Notes: generated by a model from the letters alone, not told the origin. DNA of 64,000 bases from a bacterium (GCA_021817145.1 JAKAVV010000001.1:62001-126000); one strand, 5' to 3'; counted from the first letter of the stretch, positions 18,144 through 28,364 are shown. Translations and numbers: made by a program.

Positions 18144-19033
18144 ATCTTTTGCGTGTTTATCCTTTAAACCAGAAAGCTGCGAATTCAAATGCTCGATGGA
18201 GTGGAGCCAATGGAGCTGAAAAGGCAAAGGGAGAAGATGGAAATCTCTATGTCGTTAAATCGCCTCGATATGGAAGGAATCATCATCTTTTGACCTCTTC
18301 AGAAGTGAATGAAACGATTGCGAAAGAGGTTGTGGCTTCCCATATCTTGGCAGATGAATTTAAACTGCCTGGGATTCCTTATCAGGAGGGGATTTCTCAG
18401 AGAGAAGATTCTCCCCCTGAAAAAGCGGTGATCTGCCCTTATGTTCCTGATCTTTCGACTCTTTGGGAAACTTCAGCAAAAAAGATTAAGAACCCGGATG
18501 AAGCGGTGGCTCAGTCTGTTGTCAGGGGCTGGTTGGGGGATCCCGATACAATTATTAATAACAGCAATATTTTTATAAAAAAAGATGGAACCGTTTTATC
18601 GGGAGATTATGGGCTTGCTTTTCAGAGAGGGATTCGTTATAAAATTGCTCCACATCTACCTGGAAAAGGAGCGCCAAAAGCCAGTCTGGCAATTATGAAT
18701 GAGTATGCCTCTCCTTCAAATGTTGAACCTGTATCGGAAAAAATCAAACATTTATCTGATGAGGAGATTCGGGGAATGGTTCACAAATACGGGACTGAAT
18801 ACACTTCATTTTGGGATTCAAAATTAGAAGACCAGTTCACCCAGATTTTGATTCAGAATCGGGATGAACTGGCTGCAAAAAATGTCTTTGAGAATTTTTA
18901 TAAGGGATTTCATCCGTTTATTACGCCACCCATTAGTATTGCGATAGGGGCTGTTGTTCCTCATATTGGTCTTCCACTTGCCCAGGCTTTTCGCGTATTT
19001 CATGATCATCTTCCAAAAGGGTTGAGAAAATGA
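18140..19033 (+). CDS. Kinase-like paralogue 2 of 3 (unrecognised family)
   Basis: 297 aa, closely similar to its neighbours throughout. Shared opening LLRVYPLNQ; candidate ATP Lys40 in NLYVVKSP; EVNETIAKEVVASHIL; hinge-like AVICPYVPDLSTLWE; loop GDPDTIINNSNIF (133-145) with the aspartate kept; GDYG at 155-158 in place of DFG. The helical region KIKHLSDEEIRGMVHKYG and FYKGFHPFITPP are conserved in all three copies. The ATG overlaps the previous stop (ATGA). Function is unknown; a phosphotransferase is inferred from motifs only. Confidence 0.85.
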   Translation: MNLLRVYPLNQKAANSNARWSGANGAEKAKGEDGNLYVVKSPRYGRNHHLLTSSEVNETIAKEVVASHILADEFKLPGIPYQEGISQREDSPPEKAVICPYVPDLSTLWETSAKKIKNPDEAVAQSVVRGWLGDPDTIINNSNIFIKKDGTVLSGDYGLAFQRGIRYKIAPHLPGKGAPKASLAIMNEYASPSNVEPVSEKIKHLSDEEIRGMVHKYGTEYTSFWDSKLEDQFTQILIQNRDELAAKNVFENFYKGFHPFITPPISIAIGAVVPHIGLPLAQAFRVFHDHLPKGLRK

Positions 19034-19896
19034 AACCTCTGCAAGTTTATCCTCTCCATCAACCTGCTGCTGGCGCAAAAGCTCATTTTTCGGGAGCTCA
19101 TCATGCTGAAAAAGCAAAAGGTGAGGACGGGAATTTGTACGTTGTAAAACAGTATGGAAAAGGGGATCACAAAACTCCTTTTGAAGTGAATGAAGCGATT
19201 GCGAAGGAGGTTGTGGCTTCCCATATTGTTGTGGATAAATTTAAACTGCCTGGGATTCCTTATCAGGAAGGGACGGTTTACGGTGAGAGTGGAAAACTTG
19301 AAAAAGCGGTGATTTGCCCTTATGTTCCTGATCTTTCAACTCTTTGGGAAACATCGGCTAAAAAAATCAAGAATCCGGATGAAGCGGTGGCTCAATGTGT
19401 TGTTAGGGGGTGGCTTGGAGATTGGGATATAATCATTAATAACAGCAATATTTTTGTTGCGAAAGACGGGAGTGTTTTGGCAGGGGATTTTGGGCAAGGT
19501 TTTAATCGTGGGATTTCTACACGTGAAATCTTGATCCCATCGATAAAGAAGATCCCAAAAGCGAACCTGACGATCATGGGAAGATACGCAAAACCCACCA
19601 ATGTCAGACCTGTTGTTGAAAAAATAAAAAATTTATCAGATGAAGAGATACAAGGGATGGTTCATCAATATGGGGAACAATACGTTCAAGAATGGAATTC
19701 TGATCTGGAAAGTAAATTTACGAAAATTTTAACTGAAAATCGGGATAAACTGGCAGAGAAAGATCTGTTTGAGAAGTTTTATAAAGGATTCCATCCGATG
19801 ATTACCCCACCTATCAGCAGATTATTAACCGCTGCGGCCGGGAGTTTTTTCTTTCCTTTTGCTCAACTGATTCGGCATGCTATTTCTCGAATTTGA
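19030..19896 (+). CDS. Kinase-like paralogue 3 of 3 (unrecognised family)
   Basis: 288 aa, the most divergent copy at both ends (MKPLQVYPLHQPAA) with a shorter loop after Lys40. The putative catalytic loop GDWDIIINNSNIF (130-142) and GDFG (152-155) are both complete, making it the best candidate for an active enzyme. The C-terminus ends in a hydrophobic segment (LLTAAAGSFFFPFAQLI), suggesting membrane association. It overlaps paralogue 2 by 4 bp and ends 62 nt before rpsB. I infer recent tandem duplication. Confidence 0.85.
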   Translation: MKPLQVYPLHQPAAGAKAHFSGAHHAEKAKGEDGNLYVVKQYGKGDHKTPFEVNEAIAKEVVASHIVVDKFKLPGIPYQEGTVYGESGKLEKAVICPYVPDLSTLWETSAKKIKNPDEAVAQCVVRGWLGDWDIIINNSNIFVAKDGSVLAGDFGQGFNRGISTREILIPSIKKIPKANLTIMGRYAKPTNVRPVVEKIKNLSDEEIQGMVHQYGEQYVQEWNSDLESKFTKILTENRDKLAEKDLFEKFYKGFHPMITPPISRLLTAAAGSFFFPFAQLIRHAISRI

Positions 19897-19927
19897 TTGT
19901 TTGCAGGGAATTTTAAAGAGATACCGA

Positions 19928-19953
19928 ACCTCTGAGAGCAAATGAAAAGAGGT
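19928..19953 (+). promoter_or_regulatory. Possible SD-sequestering hairpin in the rpsB leader
   Basis: ACCTCT at 19928-19933 can pair with AGAGGT at 19948-19953, which contains the rpsB Shine-Dalgarno. The stem is only 6 bp with a 14-nt loop, so the call is weak. Translational autoregulation of rpsB-tsf by S2 is known in E. coli. Confidence 0.35.
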
Positions 19954-19958
19954 GATGC

Positions 19959-20774
19959 ATGGTTGCAATTTCAATGAAACAGCTCCTGGAAGCAGGAGTG
20001 CATTTTGGGCACCAGACAAGGCGATGGAACCCCAAGATGTCCAGATTTATTTTTACTCAAAGGAACGGAATTTACATTATTGATTTACAAAAGACCGTTC
20101 AGAAAATAAAGGAAGCCGCGAACTTTTTAAGAGACACGGCAAAAGACGGAAAAGCCATTTTATTTGTTGGGACGAAAAAGCAGGCGCAGGATGTGGTAAA
20201 AGAAGAGGCGATTCGAGCGGGTATGTTTTTTGTGACTCAGAGATGGCTGGGAGGAACGTTAACCAATTTTGGAGTTATCCGCAAACGAGTAGAAAGAATG
20301 AGAGAGCTCAGAAAAATGAATGAACAGGGGATTCTGGATAACCTTCCTAAAAAAGAAGCGAATAAATTGAGGGAAGAGTTAGAGAAGTTAGAGCGGTTTT
20401 TGTCTGGAATTGAAGGGATGGACAAACTGCCAGGGGCATTGTTTGCCATTGACCCTAAAAAAGAAGCAATTGCTGTTCGGGAGGCAAGGAAACTGGAAAT
20501 TCCGATTGTGGCAGTGATTGATACGAATTGCGATCCCGATGAAGTGGATTATCCGATTCCAGGAAATGATGACGCTATTCGAGCCGTGAAACTTTTAACG
20601 TCTAAAATGGCGGATGCGATTTTAGAAGGGAAAGCCGTTATGTCTGAACTGGTTGCTGAATCCACAGAAGGGGAAACCCTTTCCATGGAAGAGTTGGAAT
20701 CTCAAGAAACAGTGCAAGAACTTTTGGAAAAAGATTATGAAGAAGAGTATTATGAAGAGGTGGAACAAGAATGA
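19959..20774 (+). CDS. rpsB: 30S ribosomal protein S2
   Basis: Small-subunit protein needed for S1 docking and 30S assembly. [22 protein letters not shown] is the diagnostic N-terminus, with [22 protein letters not shown] and [20 protein letters not shown] following. 271 aa, with an acidic C-terminal tail (about 35 residues rich in Glu) longer than the E. coli protein. SD AGAGGTG precedes ATG 19959. It overlaps tsf by 4 bp in the usual rpsB-tsf-pyrH-frr order. Confidence 0.98.
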   Translation: MVAISMKQLLEAGVHFGHQTRRWNPKMSRFIFTQRNGIYIIDLQKTVQKIKEAANFLRDTAKDGKAILFVGTKKQAQDVVKEEAIRAGMFFVTQRWLGGTLTNFGVIRKRVERMRELRKMNEQGILDNLPKKEANKLREELEKLERFLSGIEGMDKLPGALFAIDPKKEAIAVREARKLEIPIVAVIDTNCDPDEVDYPIPGNDDAIRAVKLLTSKMADAILEGKAVMSELVAESTEGETLSMEELESQETVQELLEKDYEEEYYEEVEQE

Positions 20775-21385
20775 CCCAGGGAACAACGATTCCAGCAAGT
20801 TTAATTAAAGAGCTAAGAGAAAAAACCGGGGCAGGAATGATGGACTGCAGAAAAGCCCTGGAAGAAGCGGGCGGCGAGATGGAGAAAGCCATGCTGATTT
20901 TAAGAGAAAAAGGGATTCTCGCTGCTGAGAAAAAGAAGGGCAGAAAAGCGATTGAAGGACGGGTAGAAGCTTATATTCATTTTGGGGGGAAAATTGGAAC
21001 CTTAATTGAGGTCAACTGTGAAACCGATTTTGTGGCGCGAACCGATGAATTTCAAAATCTCTGCAAGAATTTGGCGATGCAGGTGGCTGCTTCTAACCCG
21101 CAGTGGGTTTCAAGAGATCAAGTTCCCGCTGAAGTGATTGAAGCAGAAAAGAAGATTCACCGCGAGTCAGCCATACGTGAAGGGAAACCCCCTGCCATTG
21201 TAGAGAAGATTGTTGATGGAAAAATGGAAAAGTTTTTTCAGTCTGTCTGCCTTCTGGAACAGCCTTATATTAAAGAACAAGAAAAGCCAGTTTCAACCAT
21301 GATTAAGGAAATCATAGGTAAAATCGGGGAGAATATTTTAGTTCGACGTTTTGCTAGATTTGCGCTGGGGGAGAACTCAGATTGA
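20771..21385 (+). CDS. tsf: Elongation factor Ts
   Basis: Guanine-nucleotide exchange factor for EF-Tu. The N-terminal UBA-like region [19 protein letters not shown] and the core [14 protein letters not shown] are signatures. At 204 aa it is the short form with a single core subdomain, as in cyanobacteria and Thermus, rather than the 280-aa E. coli type. Overlaps rpsB and pyrH by 4 bp each. Confidence 0.97.
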   Translation: MTQGTTIPASLIKELREKTGAGMMDCRKALEEAGGEMEKAMLILREKGILAAEKKKGRKAIEGRVEAYIHFGGKIGTLIEVNCETDFVARTDEFQNLCKNLAMQVAASNPQWVSRDQVPAEVIEAEKKIHRESAIREGKPPAIVEKIVDGKMEKFFQSVCLLEQPYIKEQEKPVSTMIKEIIGKIGENILVRRFARFALGENSD

Positions 21386-22098
21386 CCCTTCGGTTTAAAC
21401 GGATTCTTTTAAAACTTTCAGGAGAAGCATTCGCTGGACAGCAAGGATATGGAATTGATCTGCTGGCTGTTGAAGTGTATGCTCGGCAGATTAAAGAAAT
21501 TCAAGAAATGGGGGTTCAGATTGCTGTTGTTGTTGGAGGGGGGAATATTTGGAGAGGGACTGATCAAGCTCACCGGACTATGGATAGAGCAACAGCAGAT
21601 TACATGGGAATGCTGGCAACAGTCATGAATGCCATGGCTCTTCAGGATTGTTTAGAACATTTAGGAGTTGTGACAAGGGTTCTTTCAGCTATTGAAATGA
21701 GGGCTATTTCAGAGCCCTTTATCCGCAGAAGAGCGGTGCGTCATCTAGAAAAAAATCGAGTGGTTATTTTGGCTGCTGGCAGCGGAAATCCTTATTTTAC
21801 AACTGACACTACTGCTGCTCTGCGCGCTCTTGAAATTGGGGCAGAGGCTCTGCTGAAAGCCACTAAAGTAGATGGGGTTTATGACATGGATCCAAAGCAG
21901 TTTCCTCAGGCTGTAAAGTATAATGAATTGACTTATATGGATGTTATCAGCAAAAATTTAAAAATTATGGATGCAGCAGCTATTTCTCTGTGCAAGGATC
22001 ATGGACTGCCAATCATGGTTTTTAATATGGAACAGAGAGACAGCATTAAAAATATTCTTAATGGCAAAGCAGTAGGAACACTGGTTCGCCAAGATTAA
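21382..22098 (+). CDS. pyrH: Uridylate kinase (UMP kinase)
   Basis: Amino-acid-kinase-fold enzyme making UDP from UMP, usually hexameric and GTP-regulated. [41 protein letters not shown] and [17 protein letters not shown] are all present. 238 aa is the normal length. The start is TTG at 21382, overlapping the tsf stop. It is followed after 18 nt by frr. Confidence 0.97.
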   Translation: MTLRFKRILLKLSGEAFAGQQGYGIDLLAVEVYARQIKEIQEMGVQIAVVVGGGNIWRGTDQAHRTMDRATADYMGMLATVMNAMALQDCLEHLGVVTRVLSAIEMRAISEPFIRRRAVRHLEKNRVVILAAGSGNPYFTTDTTAALRALEIGAEALLKATKVDGVYDMDPKQFPQAVKYNELTYMDVISKNLKIMDAAAISLCKDHGLPIMVFNMEQRDSIKNILNGKAVGTLVRQD

Positions 22099-22116
22099 AA
22101 AAACGGAGACTCCGAT

Positions 22117-22677
22117 ATGTCAAGCCAATCTCTTTTATCTCAAACAGAAGAAAAGATGAAAAAAACAGTTGAGTCTCATAAAAAAGAGCTAGCCACAATT
22201 CGTTCAGGCAGAGCTTCTTCCACTCTTCTGGATAAAATTCTGGTCAATGCTTATGGATCAGATATGCCTTTGAAGCAGTTGGGTGGGATTTCGGCCCCTG
22301 AACCCAGACTTTTAGTTATTCAGCCTTTTGATAAATCTACTATTCCTGCTATTGAAAAAGCGATTTTGAAGTCAGATTTAGGTCTTACTCCAAGTGTTGA
22401 CGGCGGTCTTATTAGACTTCCTATCCCCCAGCTTACAGAGGAAAGAAGAAAAGATCTTGTCAAAATAATAAAGAAAAAGATTGAAGAAGGGAAAGTCGCT
22501 CTGCGCAATCTTAGACGGGAGGCGAATGACGAATTGAAAGAAATGGAAAAAAAGGGTGAAATTTCCGAGGATGAAACCAAGCGTCTTCAGGAACAAATTC
22601 AAAAGATGACAGATCATCACAGCAAAGAATTGGATATCGCTTTTTCCGCTAAAGAAAAGGAGATTATGGAAGTATGA
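22117..22677 (+). CDS. frr: Ribosome recycling factor
   Basis: Splits post-termination ribosomes with EF-G. 186 aa, mostly helical, with the typical TIRSGRASSTLLDKI, PLKQLGGISAPEPR and LTEERRKDLVKIIKKKIEEG. The ATG follows GGAG. It overlaps the next small ORF by 4 bp. Confidence 0.97.
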   Translation: MSSQSLLSQTEEKMKKTVESHKKELATIRSGRASSTLLDKILVNAYGSDMPLKQLGGISAPEPRLLVIQPFDKSTIPAIEKAILKSDLGLTPSVDGGLIRLPIPQLTEERRKDLVKIIKKKIEEGKVALRNLRREANDELKEMEKKGEISEDETKRLQEQIQKMTDHHSKELDIAFSAKEKEIMEV

Positions 22678-22877
22678 CCTTTCCTGATCTTGTTGCTTTC
22701 CCTTTAGAAGAGGCAGTTCAGAAAATAAAAGAGTCGGGATGCGAGTTTGAAGTTCAAAAAACTTATTCTGTTAAGTCTTTCAATGGAAATGGAAAGTGGA
22801 GAGTTGTCCGCCAGAGAACGAAAGATGGAAAACTGATTTTAACCACTGCTGAAGAATGTGCGGGGATTCTTTCATGA
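22674..22877 (+). CDS. Small conserved-looking protein between frr and uppS
   Basis: 67 aa, unnamed. Opening DLVAFPLEEAVQKIKESGCEFEVQ and later KWRVVRQRTKDGKLILTTA recall a single PASTA-like fold: a helix, then beta strands ending in a VxRQ...G...LT pattern. The ATG overlaps the frr stop as ATGA, which supports it as a real gene in the operon. It is cytoplasmic by sequence, with no signal or membrane helix. Function is not inferred. Confidence 0.7.
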   Translation: MTFPDLVAFPLEEAVQKIKESGCEFEVQKTYSVKSFNGNGKWRVVRQRTKDGKLILTTAEECAGILS

Positions 22878-22902
22878 TTTTCGCGGTTTAGATCAGTGCA
22901 AC

Positions 22903-23652
22903 ATGGCGCTGGCGAAAACAAAACTGTCTGTTTCTGAACCTTCTCTTGATCCATCCAATATTCCTCACCATATTGCAGTCATCATGGATGGAAACAGAAG
23001 ATGGGCAAAAGAGCATCATCTTCCTGCCTGGGAAGGGCACAGAAAAGGGGCAGAAACTTTAAAACAGATCGTGGAAGCCTGCGGGGATTTAGGGGTAAAA
23101 GTTTTAACCGCTTACGCTTTTTCTAAAGAAAATTGGAAGCGCTCTAAAGAAGAGATTGACATCATTCTGCGCCTATTTAATTTTTATTTGAGACATGAGA
23201 GGGAGAATCTTTATCAGAATGGGGTTCGATTTCAGGCAATTGGACATATTCAAGAAATGGGGGAAAAACTTCGGGAAGAGTTTAGGAAAACAGAAGAATA
23301 TACAGCCGAAAATTCAAAGCTGCTGCTGAATTTAGCGGTTAATTACGGCGGAAGAACAGAAATGGTGGATGCTGTCAAAGCAATCAGCCAGAAAGTAAAA
23401 AATGGGGAACTTGAAGTTTCTCGAATTGATGAAAATTTGATTTCGCAGCATCTTTATACAGCAGGGCTTCCGGATCCCGATCTTTTAATCAGAACCAGTG
23501 GTGAATTGCGAATTAGCAACTTTTTGCTGTGGCAAATGGCTTATGCGGAATTCTGGTTCACTCCTCTGCGCTGGCCTGATTTTAAAAAAAGCGATTTGGT
23601 TCAGGCAGTCGCGGATTATCAGAGTCGTTCAAGACGGCTGGGGGGAAGCTGA
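22903..23652 (+). CDS. uppS: Isoprenyl (undecaprenyl) diphosphate synthase
   Basis: cis-Prenyltransferase making the C55 lipid carrier for peptidoglycan. PHHIAVIMDGNRRWAKE (substrate Asp and structural P-loop), GHRKGAETL, YAFSKENWKR, NYGGRTEM and LIRTSGELRISNFLLWQ are diagnostic. I take ATG 22903 (249 aa); the GTG 22858 in the track would add 15 residues and overlap the previous ORF. No strong SD is seen at either. Its stop overlaps the proposed CTG start of cdsA. Confidence 0.95.
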   Translation: MALAKTKLSVSEPSLDPSNIPHHIAVIMDGNRRWAKEHHLPAWEGHRKGAETLKQIVEACGDLGVKVLTAYAFSKENWKRSKEEIDIILRLFNFYLRHERENLYQNGVRFQAIGHIQEMGEKLREEFRKTEEYTAENSKLLLNLAVNYGGRTEMVDAVKAISQKVKNGELEVSRIDENLISQHLYTAGLPDPDLLIRTSGELRISNFLLWQMAYAEFWFTPLRWPDFKKSDLVQAVADYQSRSRRLGGS

Positions 23653-24464
23653 ATACTCTCGGGAAAAGAGTTTTTACAGGGGTCCTTTTTGCCAGCGCTG
23701 CTTTTTTTCTTGTTTACGACAGTCCTTATGCGGTCGGGATAGGAGCGTTTTTTTTAAGCCTTATTTCCCTTTATGAATGTTATCGGGCTGCAAAAGTAGA
23801 TCGGTTTTATCAGCAGCTTGGATATGGTTCTAATATTTTTCTTTTTTTGGCGATGTTTGATAAGCAGAGATTTTCCATGCGGATTCCTTTTTCTTCCTTT
23901 TTCTTGATTTCATCTTTTATCTTCATCCTTTTTTTTCTCTGCTTATCCTTGATTTTGAAGATTTTCAAGAAATTGAATTTTCTATCTCCATTCTGGATCT
24001 CCTTAGGTTTTTTATGGATTTCTCTCCCTCTCAGCCTTGCTTTTTACCTGCGGATGATGAATCATGGGTTTTGGTGGCTTTTTATTGGTATTTTAGCTGC
24101 TTCTCTTTATGATACAGCCGCTTATTTTATTGGAAAGGGGTTCGGAAGGCATCAAGCTTTTCCTAAAATCAGTCCTGGGAAAACCATTGAAGGAACAATT
24201 GGGGGAATTTTCATTTCATTAGCCGCTGTATTCTTTTTGGGGAAGATTTTAGATCTTACTCTGATTCAGCGATTAGGGTTAAGCTTACTGCTTCCCTTTG
24301 CAGCAGTTGGGGGGGATCTCGTAGAGTCATTGTTTAAAAGAAAAACAGGGCTGAAAGATTCTGGAGCTGTCCTTCCTGGGCATGGAGGAGTGCTGGATAG
24401 AGTGGATTCTCATTTGCTTGTAATTCCAGTCATTTTTTTTTACAGGATTTTGCTGCTGCGGTAA
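23649..24464 (+). CDS. cdsA: Phosphatidate cytidylyltransferase, probable CTG start
   Basis: Integral-membrane enzyme making CDP-diacylglycerol for phospholipids. The C-terminal signature FKRKTGLKDSGAVLPGHGG followed by VLDRVD is complete. The track begins at ATG 23847, which would lose the first two membrane helices. The frame continues upstream to a CTG at 23649 giving LNTLGKRVFTGVLFASAAFF, which matches the usual KR-x-x-TG beginning of CdsA. No ATG, GTG or TTG lies between this CTG and the upstream in-frame TAA at 23583. GGGGGAAG precedes the CTG, which overlaps the uppS TGA as CTGA. Full length is 271 aa, normal for the family. Confidence 0.85.
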   Translation: MNTLGKRVFTGVLFASAAFFLVYDSPYAVGIGAFFLSLISLYECYRAAKVDRFYQQLGYGSNIFLFLAMFDKQRFSMRIPFSSFFLISSFIFILFFLCLSLILKIFKKLNFLSPFWISLGFLWISLPLSLAFYLRMMNHGFWWLFIGILAASLYDTAAYFIGKGFGRHQAFPKISPGKTIEGTIGGIFISLAAVFFLGKILDLTLIQRLGLSLLLPFAAVGGDLVESLFKRKTGLKDSGAVLPGHGGVLDRVDSHLLVIPVIFFYRILLLR

Positions 24465-24580
24465 GTGATTCTTGATTCCACCTCTGTAAAATGATTGGCG
24501 GCATGAAGAGGAACCTCTCTAAACTCTACAGAATTTTTTACTATGAAATTGAACACAATGGGTAAAGTTTTTTTTCTTCT

Positions 24581-24609
24581 TTTAGATCTTTTGTGATCAG
24601 TCGTATTAA
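24581..24609 (+). promoter_or_regulatory. Possible promoter of obg
   Basis: TTTAGA, 17 nt and TATTAA stand about 43 nt before the obg ATG, in the only gap of notable size (187 bp) between cdsA and ribD. The -35 is a poor match, so this is tentative. Confidence 0.35.
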
Positions 24610-24645
24610 ACAACAGATTGTGTTGAGGTGTGTTTAACCCTTTGA

Positions 24646-25680
<1,035 letters not shown>

Positions 25681-25682
25681 AA

Positions 25683-26774
25683 ATGCCATCTGATAATGAT
25701 TGCATGCGCCAGGTTTTTAAGCTTGCTGAAAAAGGGAAAGGGAAAACCTCTCCTAATCCCATGGTTGGGGCGGTCCTCGTTAAAAATGGGGAGATTGTGG
25801 GGGAGGGATTTCATCAAGGGTTTGGAATGCCTCATGCTGAAATCGAAGGTTTAACCTGCGCTGGGGATAAAGCTGAAGGTTCTACTCTTTACATTAATCT
25901 TGAGCCTTGCTGCCATTATGGGAAAACCCCTCCTTGCTCAAAAGCATTGATTGATGCGGGAGTTAAAAAAGTTGTGGTTTCTATTCTGGATCCCAATCCA
26001 CAGGTTAATGGGAAAGGAATTCAGGAATTAAGAGCAGCGGGAATACAGGTTGAGGTTGGGGTTTTAGAACAAGAAGCAAAACAGTTGAACGAAGTTTTTT
26101 TGAAATGGATCGTAAAAAAGCAGCCTTTTATCTTGTTAAAGGCAGCGCTTACTCTGAATGGAAAGATGGCGGATATGGATGGAGATTCAAAATGGATTAC
26201 AGGTGAAAAAGCTCGAGAAAAAGCAAGAGAAATGCGGGGATGGTATGATGCTGTTCTGGTTGGAATTAAGACAGTTTTAAAAGATGATCCTCTGCTGACC
26301 TGCAGAACACCAGGACTTAAAAATCCTGTGCGAATTGCGCTGGATACCAGATTAAAAATTCCGCTGGATTCAAAATTGGTAAAAACAGTTGGGGAGGCTC
26401 CTTTTTGGGTTGCGACTTGCCACCCTGATCCGGATAAAGTAGAAAAACTTCAAAAAGCAGGGGTAAAAGTGATTTTACTCTCTGAAGAAGAGGAGGGGAA
26501 AGTTTCTCTGCGGGCATTATCTGAATATTTGGGGGCATGCCAGATTTCAAGCCTTTTTGTAGAAGGCGGCGCAGAAGTTCTTGGGGGTTTTTTAAAAGAA
26601 AGATTAGTGGATAAAATTATTTTTTTTATGGCTCCTAAATTGATTAGTGATTCAGGATTAGGGGTTTTTCAAAAGTGGAGGGAAAATTCTATTAGGCAAG
26701 CATTGATACTGAAAAATTTGGCAGTATCTCAAATTGAGCAAGATGTTTTGATCCAGGGGTATCCTGAGTTTTGA
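25683..26774 (+). CDS. ribD: Riboflavin biosynthesis deaminase/reductase RibD
   Basis: Bifunctional enzyme for the second and third steps of riboflavin synthesis. The N-terminal deaminase (1-145) has HAEIEGL and EPCCHYGKTPPC, the zinc site and catalytic Glu. The C-terminal reductase (about 146-363) has LLKAALTLNGKMADMDGDSK, WITGEKAR and FVEGGAEVLGGFL. 363 aa is standard. No ribE, ribA or ribH is adjacent and no FMN riboswitch is visible upstream, since it is joined to obg by a 2-nt gap. Confidence 0.95.
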   Translation: MPSDNDCMRQVFKLAEKGKGKTSPNPMVGAVLVKNGEIVGEGFHQGFGMPHAEIEGLTCAGDKAEGSTLYINLEPCCHYGKTPPCSKALIDAGVKKVVVSILDPNPQVNGKGIQELRAAGIQVEVGVLEQEAKQLNEVFLKWIVKKQPFILLKAALTLNGKMADMDGDSKWITGEKAREKAREMRGWYDAVLVGIKTVLKDDPLLTCRTPGLKNPVRIALDTRLKIPLDSKLVKTVGEAPFWVATCHPDPDKVEKLQKAGVKVILLSEEEEGKVSLRALSEYLGACQISSLFVEGGAEVLGGFLKERLVDKIIFFMAPKLISDSGLGVFQKWRENSIRQALILKNLAVSQIEQDVLIQGYPEF

Positions 26775-26839
26775 ACGAGCTGACTGCTGTCAGATTAAAG
26801 CAGGATAGAAATTTGATGAGAAGAACGAAAGAGTGAATC

Positions 26840-28360
26840 ATGAGTTTTATTCAGGAGAAAAAACCTTTCAAAAAAATATTAATTGCGAATCGAGGAGAGA
26901 TTGCAGCTCGAATCATTAAGACAGTTCAGGAAATGGGTATTCCCGCTGTTTCTGTTTATTCAGATCCGGATCAAAGATCTCCTCATGTCTGGTTATCAGA
27001 TGAATCCTATCCTCTTCATGGGATAGAATCATCAGAAACTTATCTGCATATTGAAAAAATTCTTGATATAGCAAAAAAAAACGAATGCGATGCCATCCAT
27101 CCCGGATACGGCTTTTTATCTGAAAATCCTGAGTTTGCAAAAGCTTGTCAAGATTCTGGGATTACTTTTATTGGACCAAGCTCAAAAACGATCGCTCAAT
27201 TAGGGGATAAATTAAAAGCAAAAGAGATCGCGAAAAGAGCAGAAGTTCCTGTTCTTCCCGAAATATCTGTTCCAATTGGAATTTCTGAGGACGAACTAAA
27301 AAAATCTGCTGAACGGATTGGTTATCCGATCTTAATTAAAGCAGCTGCAGGTGGGGGAGGGAAAGGGGTTCGGCTGGTTAAAACAGATGAAGAATTAAAT
27401 CAAGCAGTTGAATCCTGTCAGCGTGAAGCAAAATCCGCTTTTGGAGATCCCCGTGTTTTTTTTGAAAAATATCTGGATCACCCTCGGCATATTGAAATTC
27501 AAATTTTTAGAGATGATTATGGGAATATGGCGTATCTGTTTGAGAGAGAATGTTCAATTCAACGGAGGTTTCAGAAAGTTTTAGAAGAATCCCCTTCCCC
27601 TGTTTTGACCTCATCCTTAAGAGAAAAGATGGGAGAAGCAGCAAAAAAGATTGCTGAACAGGCGGGATACACGAATGCAGGGACTGTTGAATTTTTATTG
27701 GATTCATCCGGCAATTTTTATTTTTTAGAAGTGAACACAAGGCTTCAGGTGGAACACCCTGTCACTGAAATGGTGACACTCCAGGATCTGGTGGAATGGC
27801 AGATTTTAATTGCTGAGCATCAGAAACTTCCCTTGAAACAAGAGCAGCTTAAATTGAACGGGCATGCTTTGGAGTGTCGGATTTATGCCGAGGATCCAGC
27901 CCATGATTTTTTCCCATCCACGGGAAAAATTGAAGTTTATGAAGAGCCCGTGGGTCCCAATATCCGCATTGACAGCGGAATTATAAAGGGTTCTGAAATG
28001 ACGATTCATTATGATCCCATGCTCGCAAAATTGATTGTTTGGGGAAACACAAGAGAAAAAGCTCTTCGGAGAATGCAGAAAGCTTTAAAGCGGTTTGCGA
28101 TTCTTGGAGTTGTCACAAATATTGAATTTCTGCAGGGATTGGTTTCTCATCCCGAATTTGTAAAAGGAAATTTAAGCACTCATTTTCTTTCTGAAAATCA
28201 GATTTCTTTTAGGGGAAATACCCCAGACGAAGTCCTGACAGCAGCAGCTGCTTTCTATTTGGCAGGTAAAAACTTTTATCAAGATAAAAAAGATCAACCT
28301 TCTGCATCCCTGGAAAAGAAAACTCCCTGGGAATCTTTAGGAAAGTGGAGAGGGATGTAA
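26840..28360 (+). CDS. Biotin carboxylase subunit of an acyl-CoA carboxylase
   Basis: ATP-grasp enzyme that carboxylates biotin on its carrier protein. Seen: KILIANRGEIAARIIKT, HPGYGFLSENPEFA, the Gly loop AAAGGGGKGVRLV, and EVNTRLQVEHPVTEMVT. At 506 aa it is about 50 residues longer than a minimal AccC. The following gene encodes the biotinyl domain, then HMG-CoA lyase, so this is more likely the alpha chain of a methylcrotonyl- or related acyl-CoA carboxylase than of acetyl-CoA carboxylase. The carboxyltransferase partner is not in the window. Confidence 0.9.
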   Translation: MSFIQEKKPFKKILIANRGEIAARIIKTVQEMGIPAVSVYSDPDQRSPHVWLSDESYPLHGIESSETYLHIEKILDIAKKNECDAIHPGYGFLSENPEFAKACQDSGITFIGPSSKTIAQLGDKLKAKEIAKRAEVPVLPEISVPIGISEDELKKSAERIGYPILIKAAAGGGGKGVRLVKTDEELNQAVESCQREAKSAFGDPRVFFEKYLDHPRHIEIQIFRDDYGNMAYLFERECSIQRRFQKVLEESPSPVLTSSLREKMGEAAKKIAEQAGYTNAGTVEFLLDSSGNFYFLEVNTRLQVEHPVTEMVTLQDLVEWQILIAEHQKLPLKQEQLKLNGHALECRIYAEDPAHDFFPSTGKIEVYEEPVGPNIRIDSGIIKGSEMTIHYDPMLAKLIVWGNTREKALRRMQKALKRFAILGVVTNIEFLQGLVSHPEFVKGNLSTHFLSENQISFRGNTPDEVLTAAAAFYLAGKNFYQDKKDQPSASLEKKTPWESLGKWRGM

Positions 28361-28364
28361 AAAT

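Noticed and set aside
22858-22902. GTG 22858 as uppS start
   Set aside because: Adds residues outside the conserved domain, overlaps the previous ORF and has no SD; ATG 22903 gives the usual length.
26780-26793. CTGAC-TGCT-GTCAG hairpin after ribD as a terminator
   Set aside because: The 5-bp stem has no following T-run, so termination is not supported.
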